Of a stretch of DNA of 64,000 nt, positions 1 through 11,551 are shown one piece after another. Positions within the stretch are counted from its first letter, which is position 1; every line of letters starts with the position of its first letter. The position numbers and the translations under genes were made by a program. Origin of the DNA: Purpureocillium takamizusanense. Its lineage: Eukaryota > Ascomycota > Sordariomycetes > Hypocreales > Ophiocordycipitaceae. A model generated the notes under the pieces. That model made no database searches and had not been told where the DNA came from. It worked only from the letters and a program-made list of their open reading frames with translations. The stretch lies in contig NC_063077.1 of NCBI RefSeq assembly GCF_022605165.1, forward strand, positions 62,001 through 126,000, in the 5' to 3' direction.

Positions 1-947
1 AACCACTCGAGCATGTCGCCGCCCGGCACCCTCTTGTCTTTCTTGGCACCAGATCGCTTTTCGGCGATGACGGGGGCTAGTTTCTGTTCGTTGATGGTCC
101 TTTGCTGCTTTAGAGCCTTCACTTGGGAAAGGAAGGGGGCGACGAAGAAGCGAATGGGCCAAGGAATGAGCCTGAGTACGAGCCAAGCTCGCGAGACGCC
201 GGCGGTATAGTCAACCGTCGCCTCAACCCATTCTTCCTGTCGGCTCAGAGGCAGCCCGACAAAAGCACGGCCGGACATGATGGAAGCGATCCTCGACATG
301 GCGTATCTGGGTTTGACGGCGGTCCACTCCTTGCAGGGGCCGATCATCTTGTTCACGGCATATTCGACCTCGGCGGTAAAAGATGCCAAGACCGCAGGAG
401 TATTCCGAGTCAATACGTTTCGCATGGTGCTGTCAAACTCGTCGGCTTTTGTACCCATGTAGGAGTACTCGCCCAGGAAAACGTCATAGTGGTGCTTCCT
501 GTGATACGCGTTAGGAGCTGAGCCAAAAGCCGGAAACCCCGTAAAAATGGCATTGAAAAGTACTCACTTGATTGATACATCGGTTTCAGGCAGACCTCTT
601 ATCGTCTCAATCTCAGAGTCTGGCAAAACAGCCATATCCATGCCAGGAAGAGAGAGCATGAAGGGCTCATTGGGATGCTGGAAGCCAAGTCGGTATTAGG
701 CCCTGGCGATGGGGAAACCAATGATGACATTGATTGAAGACGAAATTACCTTTTCATGTGCCTCTTCTAGCGTCTCGACGACATTGTTCCCAGTGACCTT
801 GACGACAGGAAGGTTATGGGGCTTTGGGCGAGACCTCCACAGGTACACCAGGCCCAGCGCGATTACAGCTGCTATAGCGCCCAGTGATACTGGGCTCATC
901 AGCTGAATGCTTTCAACGTCGTGGAGGAGTCGGTGAATTGCGCCCAT
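1..947 (-). CDS. Cytochrome P450 monooxygenase, N-terminal part (C-terminus outside window)
   Basis: The minus strand encodes the first ~260 residues of a microsomal P450. Exons are 947-750, 677-568 and 498 to beyond position 1; the phases agree and all introns have GT-AG ends. The start at 947 is followed by a hydrophobic anchor (SPVSLGAIAAVIALGLVYLW) and a basic, proline-bearing hinge (RSRPKPHNLPVV). The downstream sequence (HPNEPFMLSLPGMDMAVLP, then a segment ending near RPVG-type residues, then a dibasic KRSGAKKDKRVPGGDMLEW stretch) is typical of fungal ent-kaurene-oxidase-like P450s. The ExxR and heme-Cys motifs lie beyond the window edge and cannot be seen. It is divergent from the GliK-like gene, with 295 bp between the starts. 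In ETP clusters, P450s of this kind (GliC, GliF) oxidise the diketopiperazine; a role here is inferred from position only. The start could also be the internal Met 16 codons further in. Confidence 0.8.
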
Positions 948-1187
948 TTTCGCTTGGTTTCCGTCAATCAGCAAAGCGATGTGGTTCAATGCAGCAAGAA
1001 GGGAAAGGGGGAAAATGGCCACAAGATGAAGGCTTGTAGGCGAGGTAACAAATGGCGATGAACGGTTTTGTGATTCACCCAGGATAGACACTCATTGAGC
1101 TCTTCAGGGCCCGCGCCTGCTCAGCGCTGTCCGACTCTTGCGGCTGGGCCACTGGACAGGCCTCCGTCGTAGGCGCCGTAAGCATTC

Positions 1188-1198
1188 TCGGCGGCCGT
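1188..1198. promoter_or_regulatory. Near-match to ETP regulator site TCGGN3CCGA
   Basis: TCGGCGGCCGT matches 7 of the 8 defined bases of the GliZ/SirZ-type palindrome. It lies in the divergent promoter between the P450 and the GliK-like gene. Near-matches of this quality are expected about once per 2.6 kb by chance, so it is suggestive only. Confidence 0.2.
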
Positions 1199-1242
1199 GA
1201 ACGGCCCAGTGAGTAAAGTAGTCATTATTTGAAGTGACACGC

Positions 1243-2167
1243 ATGGAAGTAGTCGATGATTGCGGTTCTCCAGGATCTCAAATGCCAATGATCACTGATC
1301 TACCAAATACAGCAACACACCTGGCGATGACGACTACTTCCGACTCGCCTAGCATGGCCGACACAGTTTGGTACTTTGCCTACGGCTCGAACATGAAGTC
1401 CATCGTTATGGAGCGGCGGGGAATGACGCCTCTCGATGTCAAGCGGCTCGTCATTCCCTCCCACATACTCACGTTTGACATCTTCGGGGTGCCGTACACT
1501 GAGCCGGCCATGGCAAGCATCGCTGAACGCGAGACAATAGCGGCGGGCCAGCAAGCGGGCCGCCCCAGCCAACAGCCTCCGCCACCCGTGCATGGCATCG
1601 GTTACCTCTTGTCAGCGGGCGACTTCAGAAACCTCGTGGTCTCCGAAGGCGCCGGGACGGCTTACACCGAGGTGGAGCTACAGGCTCGGATTCTTGATGC
1701 CAGTGAAGAAGGCGACATGCTTGCGGTCCGCACCCTGGTCGGCCGGTATCCTTTCCGGCCCAATCCACTGCCAAGTGCGCGCTATCTTGTAAGAGGCCGC
1801 AGCTCGCGCGGGACGCTTTACAACGCAGCGAAACGATGCTGACGATGAAGATGCGCAGGGTCTTTTGATTGATGGGGCGCAAGAGCATGGCCTCCCCGAC
1901 TCGTACCGATACTACCTCACATCCCTGCCCAGCTACACAAAGTCTCTGTCCCCGATGGAGGCTCTCGGCGCTCGCATCTTTCTCGGGCTGTGGATGCCCA
2001 TCATTACCTGGACGATGAAGCGCATCAAGACTGCCGCCCGGGGCACGGAATCGGGCCGATCGAACTCGCGTTCGGGCGTGTTCGTATGTCTTCTCTTCAA
2101 TGCGGTTTGGTTGCACTATGATCTTGTGCATTGCTGGATTTGGGGACATGGAGGCGGAAGGCGATGA
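1243..2167 (+). CDS. GliK-like gamma-glutamylcyclotransferase
   Basis: This is a 284-aa protein from two exons (1243-1788, 1859-2167) split by a 70-bp GT-AG intron. The signature YFAYGSNM, about 50 residues in, is the nucleotide-like glycine loop of the gamma-glutamylcyclotransferase fold. The following blocks (GIGYLLSAGDF, EGAGTAYTEVELQ, and after the intron LLIDGAQEHGLPDSYRYYL) match the layout of the GliK subfamily, including its C-terminal amphipathic tail. GliK removes the gamma-glutamyl group from bis-glutathionylated diketopiperazine as 5-oxoproline in gliotoxin synthesis. The next gene on the same strand encodes the matching dipeptidase, which supports the assignment. The acidic residue in YTEVEL is a candidate catalytic glutamate. 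The first ATG of the frame is at 1243; a start nearer the YFAYGSNM motif is possible, because the first ~45 residues look non-conserved. Confidence 0.85.
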
Positions 2168-2298
2168 TGACATCAAGACATACACGCTTCGATGGTGTCT
2201 GGATCCCACCCTAGATATTTGTGGTAGTGCCCAAGAGATATCCAAATCCCAAGATCTACGTTTTTGTGTTTCTAGCCATCCTCAACACATCTCAGAGA

Positions 2299-3853
2299 AT
2301 GGAGGATCCTTCGCCGCGAGCTCGTGCCTTCAGCCTTCTTGAGCAAGTTCCCCTCATCGGTAAGGCCACCTGTATCACCTATTAGACAGCGGCAACTTGA
2401 ATCCTTCATCCCCGTCGCACTGACGTCCATTTCGCATGGCCTACTGGCTGCACAGATGGTCATAATGACTTCGCCTACATGGTGCGCGGATGGTTTCGGA
2501 ACAACCTTAGCCAACCAGACTTCGACATCCATGCCATGCCGATTGGGCAGACTGACATAGGGAGACTGCGCAAAGGCAAGCTTGGTGGCCAATTCTGGAG
2601 CGCCTTCGTGCCATGGTATGCCACTGTTCACACGAGCCCCATGGCGTTGTATTTAATGACTAGCTATAGCCCAAAAGATGGCGACAGCAAGGATACTGTT
2701 CTATTGTCAACTCTCCAACAGATTGACCTATTGCATGGTATCTTTGAGCAGTACCCGCGCACCTTCACATTTGTGACGCAATCATCGGAAATTCTCCCTG
2801 CGTTCAGGGCTGGCAGGCTGGTCAGCCTGCTTGGGATCGAAGGCCTTCACCAAATTGGCGGTAGTCCCAGCGTGCTGCGGATGCTGTACCGACTCGGGGT
2901 GCGGTATGCCACCCTATGTCATAACAAAGCCAACGAATTTGCCGACAGCTCTGTACGTGAAACCTAGTATCCTCCCAGATGCCGATACCGAAAACGCTAA
3001 CAGGACTGTCAAAACCTCCAGACAGCGGAAAGTGTCCATGGGGGACTGTCAAGGTTTGGAAGAAAGGTCGTGCAAGAGATGAACAGGATCGGCATGTACG
3101 TCATGCAGTAGACATCAACTTTTAACAGCAACGCTCTAACAGCATACGTAGGATCGTCGATTTAGCTCACACCAGTCACGACGCACAGCTCGATGCTATG
3201 AAGCACAGCGAGGCTCCGGTCATTTTCTCGCACTCGTCGTGGTGAGTACATGGAAGACTCCAGTGCGGTGTTCAATTGTCGAATTGGACAGAAGATCGGG
3301 GCAAAGCTGCTAACACGGACGCCACAGCTACGAGCTTTGTCCCAATCCCCGAAACGTTCGAGACGAAGTGCTTCATAAGCTAAAGGCAAACCGCGGCCTC
3401 ATCATGATTTGTTTCATCCCCTCACTTGTCACTCCACAGGAGACGGAACAGCAGGGCATATCGGGAGATCACAAACCTCCAAGCGTGGCTTCTGTCGTTG
3501 ATCATATCATATACGTGGGCAAGACTATTGGATACGCCCACGTGGGCATCGGATCCGACTTTGACGGAATGCTCGAGGGCCCGCCAGACCTGGACGACAC
3601 GTCCTACTTCCCGAGCATAATTGAAGAGCTCCTCAGGCGTGGAGTGGACGAGGACAATGTTAAGCTGGTGATGGGATTGAACGTAATCCGTGTGATGGAG
3701 GAGGTTGAGAGCGTGAGCAGAGTGGCGCAAAATATCGACCAGTGGGATATCCTTTGCGATGATATCGCGTCCCCTTGGACTGATGAGCAAGTTTCACTGT
3801 TGGTGGCCAGAGGTTCACTACGGAACACGAATGGGACAGGAAACTTCCACTAG
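2299..3853 (+). CDS. GliJ-like membrane dipeptidase (peptidase M19)
   Basis: This is a 397-aa zinc dipeptidase assembled from six exons: 2299-2359, 2456-2615, 2670-2952, 3022-3095, 3152-3241 and 3328-3853. All introns are GT-AG, 54-96 bp, and the phases agree. M19 family metal-site motifs appear in order: the DGHND His-x-Asp pair, restored across intron 1; the acidic residue in LLGIEGLHQIGG; VDLAHTSH; IFSHSS; and GSDFDG near the C-terminus. There is no signal peptide, consistent with the cytosolic GliJ branch rather than secreted renal-type dipeptidases. In gliotoxin biosynthesis GliJ cleaves glycine from the Cys-Gly adducts left by GliK. It lies 131 bp downstream of the GliK-like gene on the same strand. 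The gene looks intact. Confidence 0.9.
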
Positions 3854-4872
3854 ATCTACCGATTCAAGGCCGACTTATAGGCTGCTGGGCTTCTGCCCTT
3901 CACGAATGAGATCGCGCAAAGTCTGCATTTACTATGTGCCTTGATCCCTCGTATGTCCTGCAGGAACAGCCAAAAGTGCTACTTGAACTCGTAAATGTCT
4001 GGTACACGGTCAGCGAACACGCGCATATCACTTGAAGATACAACTCGGCGACCTACCATGTGAGGAGAAAGACGATGTATCTCGAGTCATGTTTCCAGAG
4101 TTGACTGAGCCTGAGTCCTTCGAACGCATTGTTTCCTGAAGCAGGACCCGGCCGTGTCCCAAACTTGGCAGCAGGCAAGCCAGGCAAAATTGCATGATTG
4201 CCACGCCCCATCGTCTACGGCGGTTTCGGATGCCATTGGTCCTGCCATTGGGTTGGGCAGAAAGGAGGTGAGACGTATCGGGCATTTTTGGATCGGTTGG
4301 TCGGGCGGAATGGCGAGACGGCTTGTCTATGACACTGTCTCGACTGCGCTACCACCTTTTGTTCCCAGCGTATACACTGCAGAGAAGCACGGATAACACC
4401 GATGACCCGAGCAAGATGTCAACAAGGGGAGCCGGAGGGAGTCAGCTGTGGGGGGACTACTGCCTACACGGGCCGTTGGCGTGTCATGGTTGGCCGGGAC
4501 CAAGTGTATCCTACTTCTTCGCCACCATGGTTGCGGTCCCCGACCGGCCCGCAGCCAGAATTTTGTCTAACATAAGCGCCTACTAACATTCTATCATCGA
4601 AAGAATGCCCCGGAAAGGAAAAGCGCCACTACGATGCACGCGGGCCCTCGGAAACGTTCAGCCCGTCGGCGATGCCGTAGCATGGCCTGGTCAGCTTATG
4701 TCTCTCGAGGAGGGCGTGGATCGGGTAAAACGCTGAAGTCTTCGCTATATACCACGATACAGTCCCAAAAAATAGACGTCATCAACATTTGAAATATTTG
4801 CCTAGAATATCATTCAATAGCCTCATAGACTAGTTCTGCACTCACACGGGCTCATCAATCGTTGCTCTTGGC
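3854..4872. other. Intergenic region upstream of the NRPS
   Basis: About 1 kb lies between the dipeptidase stop and the NRPS start. I looked here for an adenylation domain that would complete the NRPS and found none: no A3-type (S/T)SGSTGxPKG, no YGPTE and no GELxxxG motif in any frame. The short open frames resemble no family I recognise. One near-match to TCGGN3CCGA (GCGGTCCCCGA, 4533-4543) is present but weak. Confidence 0.6.
4746..4751 (+). promoter_or_regulatory. Possible TATA box of the NRPS gene
   Basis: TATATA lies 122 bp upstream of the NRPS ATG in an otherwise mixed-composition stretch. The position suits a fungal core promoter, but no transcription evidence is available. Confidence 0.3.
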
Positions 4873-7800
4873 ATGGGCAAGACGCCTTTCTTGTCAGTAC
4901 GACAATCGTCTACGAACATGCTCGCCGTGTCTGAGTTCCTGGTTCTGTTCGAGCTGTGCACCGTCCTCGATAAGGGTGCACTCGATATCGATCTTGACAC
5001 CGGCTTCATAACCAATGGCGGCGACTCCCTCGGGGCCGTCGCTCTTGCAGCAGCCTGCAAAGCGCATGGTCTAAGTCTGCCGAGGGAGAAGATTCTTCGC
5101 AGCCAGACGCTCCGTGGAGTTGTTTCTAACATCTCAAGCCCTCATGTCACGGATCCGACGCAGGCAAAAAGCTATCTGTTGTCTAAGCTAGGGTCGGATG
5201 CCACGCAACTCTCTGATGTATCCTCCACGTCATCAAAGAACACAACGCCTTCCTTCGGGCAAGACACGGTTCCCATCAACCGTTGGCCTCTCTCTGAGAA
5301 CACCAGCCATGTGAGCTCTGTTGTCAAGGGTGTCATTGTCGATACACCTCCTGACACAGCCTTGTCCGGTCTGACGGGGTCTCCGCTGACAGAGATGCAA
5401 CTTCACTTCATTCACGGATCACTTCGACAGCCGGGAACAAACTTCATTACCCACTCGGAGACTTATGAGACAAGACACGTCCCGATACTGAAAGAGGCAT
5501 GGAGAATGGTAATCGAATCCGAACCAATATTCAACCAAGACATCCCAAGGCATCATACAATGAATGCCGGCCCGACAGGCTTCAACTGGACTGATGCGAT
5601 GACGCAAGAGTCGGGCGACAAGCACACGACCGAAACAGATATTGGCTCATTCTTTCGAGTTGCACCTGTCAACAGCTCATCGGGATTGAGCACAATCACA
5701 TGGACGGTCCACCACTCGATGATGGATGGCTTCTCTGCATCACTACTGTTTGACAAGGTGTTGCGAATAGCAAACGGCGAGCAAGCGCTTCCTGCGGGGC
5801 CCTCGTTTCTACAGGTTACGCGAGAGCTTGACTTGTTCCGCAAGACAAGCCGAGAGTTTGGAACAGCCTATTGGGCAGGCAAGCAGGCGGAAATGAGCAA
5901 AGCCCAACATGAGCTCCTACTTCCGGCAGCTCTTCCTCATGACAGCTACGCCGGGAGCAAAACTGTCTCGTTGGACATCACAGACATTGCCCAGGGCATC
6001 CAATCAAGGGCAAAGGCCGTTGGTGTTACGCCAGCCAGTATCTTCAACACAGCCTGGGCCTTGACTCTCGCACAGTTTGCAGATGCTGGTGTCGTCTCGT
6101 TTGGCGCCGTGCTATGTGGCCGGAGCCTCGTGGTTCCTGGTGCACTGGATGTTATTGGCCCTCTCCTCAACACACTCCCCCTCACCATCAATGTCGCGAA
6201 AGAGATGACGACCGAGGAGCTGCTCCGGACAACGTTTGACGAGCTTGTGGAACTGGAAGAGTACCAGTGGACAACATCCGACAACGGCTTCAGTCGCGCC
6301 TTTGAAACGGCATTGAGCGTGCAGGTGGATGTTGCGGACCACCCCAACCGGCACGTCCGTCCCCATCAGCGAGAAACTAGGCAAGAGCACGAAGTCCCTC
6401 TTGGAATTACAGTCGACCCTCAGCGCAAAGCATCGTTTGACTACCATGTCAATCGATTCTCGAGGGAGAACGTAGAATGTCTCGCTAAAACATATCGCCA
6501 CGCCTTGGAGAGACTACTGGTTCCTACGTGCACCGTCGAGGAGGTTGTCAGGCCCCTCCTTCCCGCTTCCAGCACCGAGATGCTCCATCGCTTTGGCAAC
6601 TGCTCCTCGTCAACGCTGACTTCGAGCATCAAAGAGGACCTCGTGACGCTCTTTGAGCGACAGTCGCGCGAGATCCCGGACAATGTTGCAATTGAAAAGG
6701 GCTGCGACAAGATGACATACCAAGAAATGGACCGCATTGCGTCCAAAATTGCCTCGCGGCTCTCTCGCCATATCAAGCACGAAGAAGTAGTCTGCGTGTA
6801 CTCGGATCGCTCGATCCTCTGGCTTTGCGCCATCTTTGGCATCTTGAAAGCAGGAGGCGTGTACTGCTCGATGGACCCAACAGTGCCCCAAGAAGTGCGC
6901 GATCGGAACTTTGGCTTGTCGGGAGCAAAGGTATTCATCATAGCAAAGCCCTGCCAACTTCCCATCGTGCCGAAGGAATGTCCCATCTCGTTTACTGTTC
7001 AAAGCACCATGGATTCGACCGAGTTTGAGCCAGCACACCACCGCCTCACCGCGAGCCCCAGCTCGCCGGCGTACGTCTGCTTTACGTCGGGATCTACTGG
7101 GACACCGAAGGGAGTACTCTGCGCTCATGCCGGCTTGGTCGCGTTCCAATCGTCCCTGGATGTACGACTATTTGCTGGACCGGGGCGAAAGATAGCCCAT
7201 ATCATGTCGGTCGCGTTCGATGGGAGCATCCACGAAGTCTTCTCTGCCCTGACCCACGGTGCTACCTTGGTCTTGCCATCCGGCTCAGATCCGTTCGGAC
7301 ACTTGCACACGGCTGACTCTGCAATTCTGACACCCTCCCTGGCGAGATTGCTTGATCCTGACGAGTTTGAACGACTCAAATGGGTAAGTCCAAATACCGT
7401 GTTTCAATGTGACAAGCTCTGATGATGCTCCGCAGGTGTACTTTGTTGGCGAACCAGTCTCGCAGGCCGTTTGCGATCGCTGGGCATCAGTCAAGCAGCT
7501 CTACAACATGTATGGACCAACCGAGGGAACCTGTGGAGCAACGATTAAACGGCTGCTGCCCGGCCAGCCCGTGACCATTGGCGTGCCAAACCCCACGACT
7601 AGAATCTATATCCTCAATGCAGACAGAGCCTTGTCGCCTCCTGGAGCCATCGGCGAGCTGTATCTTGCCGGTGTACAAGTCGCTGGAGGATACTTGGGTC
7701 TGCCTCAGCAAACGCAACAGCGTTTCTTGCCCGATAACATATGGTCGCGGGGGGTTGGCGAAAAGATGTACAAGACGGGCGACCGAGGATACTGGACGGA

Positions 7801-9739
7801 AGACGGAGAGATTTCTTTGCTCGGACGTCGCGATCGCGAGATCAAATTGAGGGGCTACAGGCTGGACATGGGCGATCTGGAGATCCGGATCGCACGGGCA
7901 TACCCGTCCTTGCAGGCTGTCGCCGTCGCCCAACACAAGGACCAGCTCATTGCCATGGTACAGCCAGAAAACGTCAGTGTGGTATGTCTTCGACAAGAAC
8001 TTGGAAAGGCACTGCCACAATATGCCATGCCACACATCATCGTCACTGCCGACAAGCTCCCTGTCACCGGGGCCGGAAAGGTTGACTACAAAGCCGTGGC
8101 GGGGGTCGCCTCTCACCCGCGGAACACCCAAACCCACGTCGACAACAACAAGCTGGTCTCGTCAGCGGAGGTGGCTGTCGCACAGGCCTACAAGGCAGCT
8201 CTCCAGCTGGCGCATGATGTTGAGATCACTGCGTCGTCGAATTTTTTAGAGCTTGGCGGACATTCGCTCCGCCAGCTTGAGCTGTTGCGACAACTGTCGA
8301 CGACCTTTGGTGTGCAGCTGTCTCTCAAGATGATTCTTGGCTCCCCGACGGTGAGAGAGCTCGCCAAAGCAATCACTCGATGCATCAACTCCACGCCAGC
8401 GCTTCCGCTCGACCAGAAATACCCGGTGAGCGAGGAGCGCGCAACCCCCATCGAGGTAGAATGGATGAGAAAATACGAAACCTCGTCCGGCTCATCGTCA
8501 TTCAATGTTTGCTTTTCGTCACTGTTAGATGTCAATGTCGTCCACAAGGAAAGGCTCATCGAGGCGTGGAATATGGTGCTGGCGAGGCATCCGCTCCTGG
8601 CATGCCATTACGCCTACCGCGGAGCCGACGACATCATTCGCATCAACCCAGGCTACGTGCCGCGTGTTCAGACACCCTGCTCGTTTGATCTATGGGCGGA
8701 AGCCAACCGCCCGTTCTCATTGGAGCTTGAACAACCCGTCCGCGTATTTGTTACCGACGATCGCCTGACTGTTGTTTTGAGTCACATTGTGGCCGACTAC
8801 ACCGCATTGAGCCTACTGATGCGGGAAGCTTCTGATGCATACAACGGCAAGCTCTTGGATGCCGCCCCGCGTAGCTACTCTCTGGCAGACGTCTGGTATG
8901 GAACACCATCTGAAGCTGTCCTAGACTTCTGGACCAAGTATCTGTGGCAATGCCCTGAGAATCCCCATCCCTTCGGCGGCCAAATCAATCGCTCCAGTTA
9001 CTCGGGAACATCTGCGCTCTCACTCATTCATACCAGAGTCTTTGAGCAAATTTTGGGGTTCTCTGTTTCCGCCAACGTCACGCTGCAGCAGATTACAATG
9101 GCATGCGTTGCACTGTGCCTAGACCAGAGCGAGAGCAGGACAGATATTCTTTTGGGTGTGCCGCACATCAACAGGGACACTGCCGACGACCTCGACACTT
9201 TCGGCCTGTTCCTCCAGCCCCTCCCTGTGCGTATTAGGCACGACGCGGACTCCGTTGGTAGCCTGATGGACTCTGTCAAGACGAGTTCGCAAATGTCTCT
9301 TGCTCATGCAATGCCATGGCATCAATTACTGGGTCACCTGGGCATGCAGGCAGAGTACCCGAATCATCCGCTGTTCGATGTCATGGTGACGATGCACGAC
9401 TTTAGACACACCAATGAGTTGGACATGAAGATTGCCGGACTCGAACCATCGTTTGTTTGGGCGGAAGGGGCAAAGTTCAAACTTCTTTGTGAGTTCACGG
9501 CGCTCCCCAACGGGAAGCTACTGCTCAGGCTAGAGTATGATGCGGCCGTCGTGTCGGGCGTCGAGATTGGGCGACTCAAAAACGCGATACCGCTCGCGAT
9601 GCATATGCTCGCGACTGGAAGCGAGCATGACGAAGTCAAGATTGCAATCAGAGACGGCCCGAAGCTGCCAAGCGACTTGGCGGGCATTGCGTTGGAGGAT
9701 ACAAAATGTTTCTTTGGTAAAAGTCTTGAGGATATTTAG
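4873..9739 (+). CDS. ETP-type nonribosomal peptide synthetase, domain order T-C-A-T-C
   Basis: This is a 1604-aa NRPS in two exons (4873-7383, 7436-9739) with a 52-bp intron at phase 0. A carrier domain has ITNGGDSLGA with the phosphopantetheine serine at residue 52. The first condensation domain has an intact HHSMMDG (residues 280-286). The adenylation domain shows FTSGSTGTPKG (from 737), NMYGPTEGT (from 861), GELYLAGVQVAGGYLG, YKTGDRGYW, GRRDREIKLRGYR and PVTGAGKVDYK. A second carrier has LGGHSL (Ser 1114). The second condensation domain has a degenerate SHIVADY, with the second His at 1287. GliP and SirP are A-T-C-A-T-C-T and about 2.1 kb of residues long; here the first A and last T are absent. 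The flanking GliK/GliJ-type genes point to diketopiperazine assembly. How the first carrier is loaded is unknown. Confidence 0.9.
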
Positions 9740-10549
9740 CTAGACTAGAGTGCGTACGCAATGACCACATCATGCTCTTATTCTTGTGCCGCAGCGTGAT
9801 GTCGAACCCAGCGGCATAATCCTCTGGCCTGGGCTTGTAGAGACAGCCGTACCAAAGTCTGAGCTCACCATACCGCTCCTCTCACAATCGGTTAGGCACG
9901 CTCACATATTGTCTTTGCACCACGATTGACAAGGCGTAAATATGACCGCAGTAACTTCGCGTAAGTGGTCTCAAAGTCACTTATGCTCACACCCACCAAT
10001 GTCGCTTATGATTACTGCGACCATCCCAGGATAAGCGGCCAAGATGGTGGCAAACGCCACTGTATCGGAGAGGTTTGTGCTAACTTGGCGTGCACTACGG
10101 TGCGCTCAGACAAGCCGTGGCAGACGCGGAGTGGTGTAGGTCGCCGACCACCAAGCAGCGCGGAGAGGGATCGACGACAGTTGTCGTCGCAGCAGTTGGG
10201 CGGTTGCTGTCATTGCGCCGGGGCTTCCATCCTCTGGGCCGCTGTGGCTGACGACCCCACGGCGCTGTCGGTTGCCGGTCGGCATTTCAAGTTGAAGCCG
10301 GGCCGCAACCGAGGGAGGCCGTCTCCTGTGCAGTCTAAGACCTGTGTCGCAAAGCACGATGTTAATGAGCTCGACGGAGAAGTCCCTTCATATAAATGAT
10401 GTTCAACTGTCGGGCCCGGTGACACATTGTGCCGTTGTAGTTCGAACAGAAAACTCTGAGCCACTTTGTATATTTGCACTGAGATCTCCAAGGTGCAGCG
10501 TGTGTAGTAAGTGAACCAGGAACCTTACGACGCCTGGCGACAGCCCACA
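9740..10549. other. Intergenic region with a possible orphan exon and weak regulator sites
   Basis: About 0.8 kb separates the NRPS stop from the DUF1857 gene. No carrier-domain motif (GGxS) follows the NRPS in frame. On the minus strand, 9755-9885 reads through without a stop as a protein-like segment (LWYGCLYKPRPEDYAAG, then ITLRHKNKSMMW), which I cannot assign. Two 7-of-8 matches to TCGGN3CCGA occur at 10137-10147 and 10268-10278, 272-413 bp before the DUF1857 start. Confidence 0.4.
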
Positions 10550-11159
10550 ATGGCGACCCCACGCTTCAACTTCAATGTCTCTTACTCGGAGCCCGTGAAT
10601 CGCCCTGGCGATGAACCGGTCCTCACCATGGACGATGTCTGGCAGGGGATCTTACACGGGGCACGATATCCCCAGGACATGGCGGAATACGTGGCCAACT
10701 GCGAAATACTGTCGGGCGAAGAGCTCAAGTTCCGTCGCAGGCTGACCATTGGCGGCGGCGGCGCGGTGCACACGGGCGCGGGCGAAGTCATTGATCAGGA
10801 TGTGATCCTCCGCCCGATGCTGAACGTGAGTCGCCAGAAAATACAAACGTACTATCCGACCTCCTACTAATGAACGCTAGGTTGAGGCGACTACCACCAC
10901 GTCCGGCGCGACGACCATCTTTGGAATGTCGCAGGGGACTCAGGAGCCTCCCGATGCCGAGCGACCTGACATCTATTTCACCGGCGTGTATGAGCTGTGG
11001 ATTGACGGCGTTGAGGATGGCAGCAAGGAGGCCGAAGGGGTCCGTGTTAAGTACGGCGCCTTGGCCAAGGGCGCAACGCAGGACGGCGTCAAGACCTTTA
11101 GACGGTGGAAGAAGGAGGGTAAGCTGGAGCAGTGGGCCAAGCTTGGGAACGGTGCCTAA
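10550..11159 (+). CDS. DUF1857 (SRPBCC-like) protein
   Basis: This is a 184-aa protein from exons 10550-10825 and 10881-11159, with a 55-bp GT-AG intron at phase 0. The pattern FNFNVSYSEPVNRPGDEPVLT, VWQGILHGARYPQDM, CEILSGEELKFRRRLTIGGG, then FTGVYELWIDGVEDGS and a C-terminal KTFRRWKKEGKL is that of fungal DUF1857 proteins. These are predicted to adopt the START/SRPBCC helix-grip fold with a hydrophobic ligand pocket. No catalytic role is established for the family. It sits between the NRPS and a P450 in an ETP-type cluster, so binding or tailoring of a pathway intermediate is a fair guess, not a demonstrated function. I start it at the ATG in context CACAATGGCG; an in-frame upstream non-ATG extension is unlikely. 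Confidence 0.8.
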
Positions 11160-11551
11160 GTTCTCTACGACACTATACGTAGACAATTAGATTGTCCATC
11201 TCATTGAATTCAGCCAAGACGTTCCCGTATCAGATTGATGTAATCGTCTTCGTCAACTCCGTTGATGTTTCGGTTCATTGTTAAAGTCTTTGGAAATATA
11301 TAGACGTCGTGATGTTTCGGAGTTTTGGCACCTCTTGGCGCACGGCAGTCACTCACGCAAGGCTTCAGGGCGTGTGCCGCCCGAGGCCGCGTCGCAGCCT
11401 ACGATTCATTTCCCATTTCGCTTCGGACACTCTAACAAATACGACGAGTCTCCTCATGGCGCTTACATTGTGTATCCAGTCTTGTGGCTTCCTACCTGCG
11501 CTTCTCTCAAAAGTCTCCATAGCCCCCAAGGTGCCCGCAGTCCCTAGTCCC
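11160..11551. other. Convergent 3' intergenic region
   Basis: This 392-bp stretch between two convergent genes holds both 3' ends. I see nothing else that can be supported. Confidence 0.5.

Noticed and set aside
3854..4872. Possible missing adenylation domain of the NRPS in the upstream kilobase
   Set aside because: No A-domain core motif appears in any frame on either strand; only short, unrelated open frames.
10265..10285. Carrier-domain remnant downstream of the NRPS
   Set aside because: No GG(D/H)S motif is found in any frame between 9740 and 10549.
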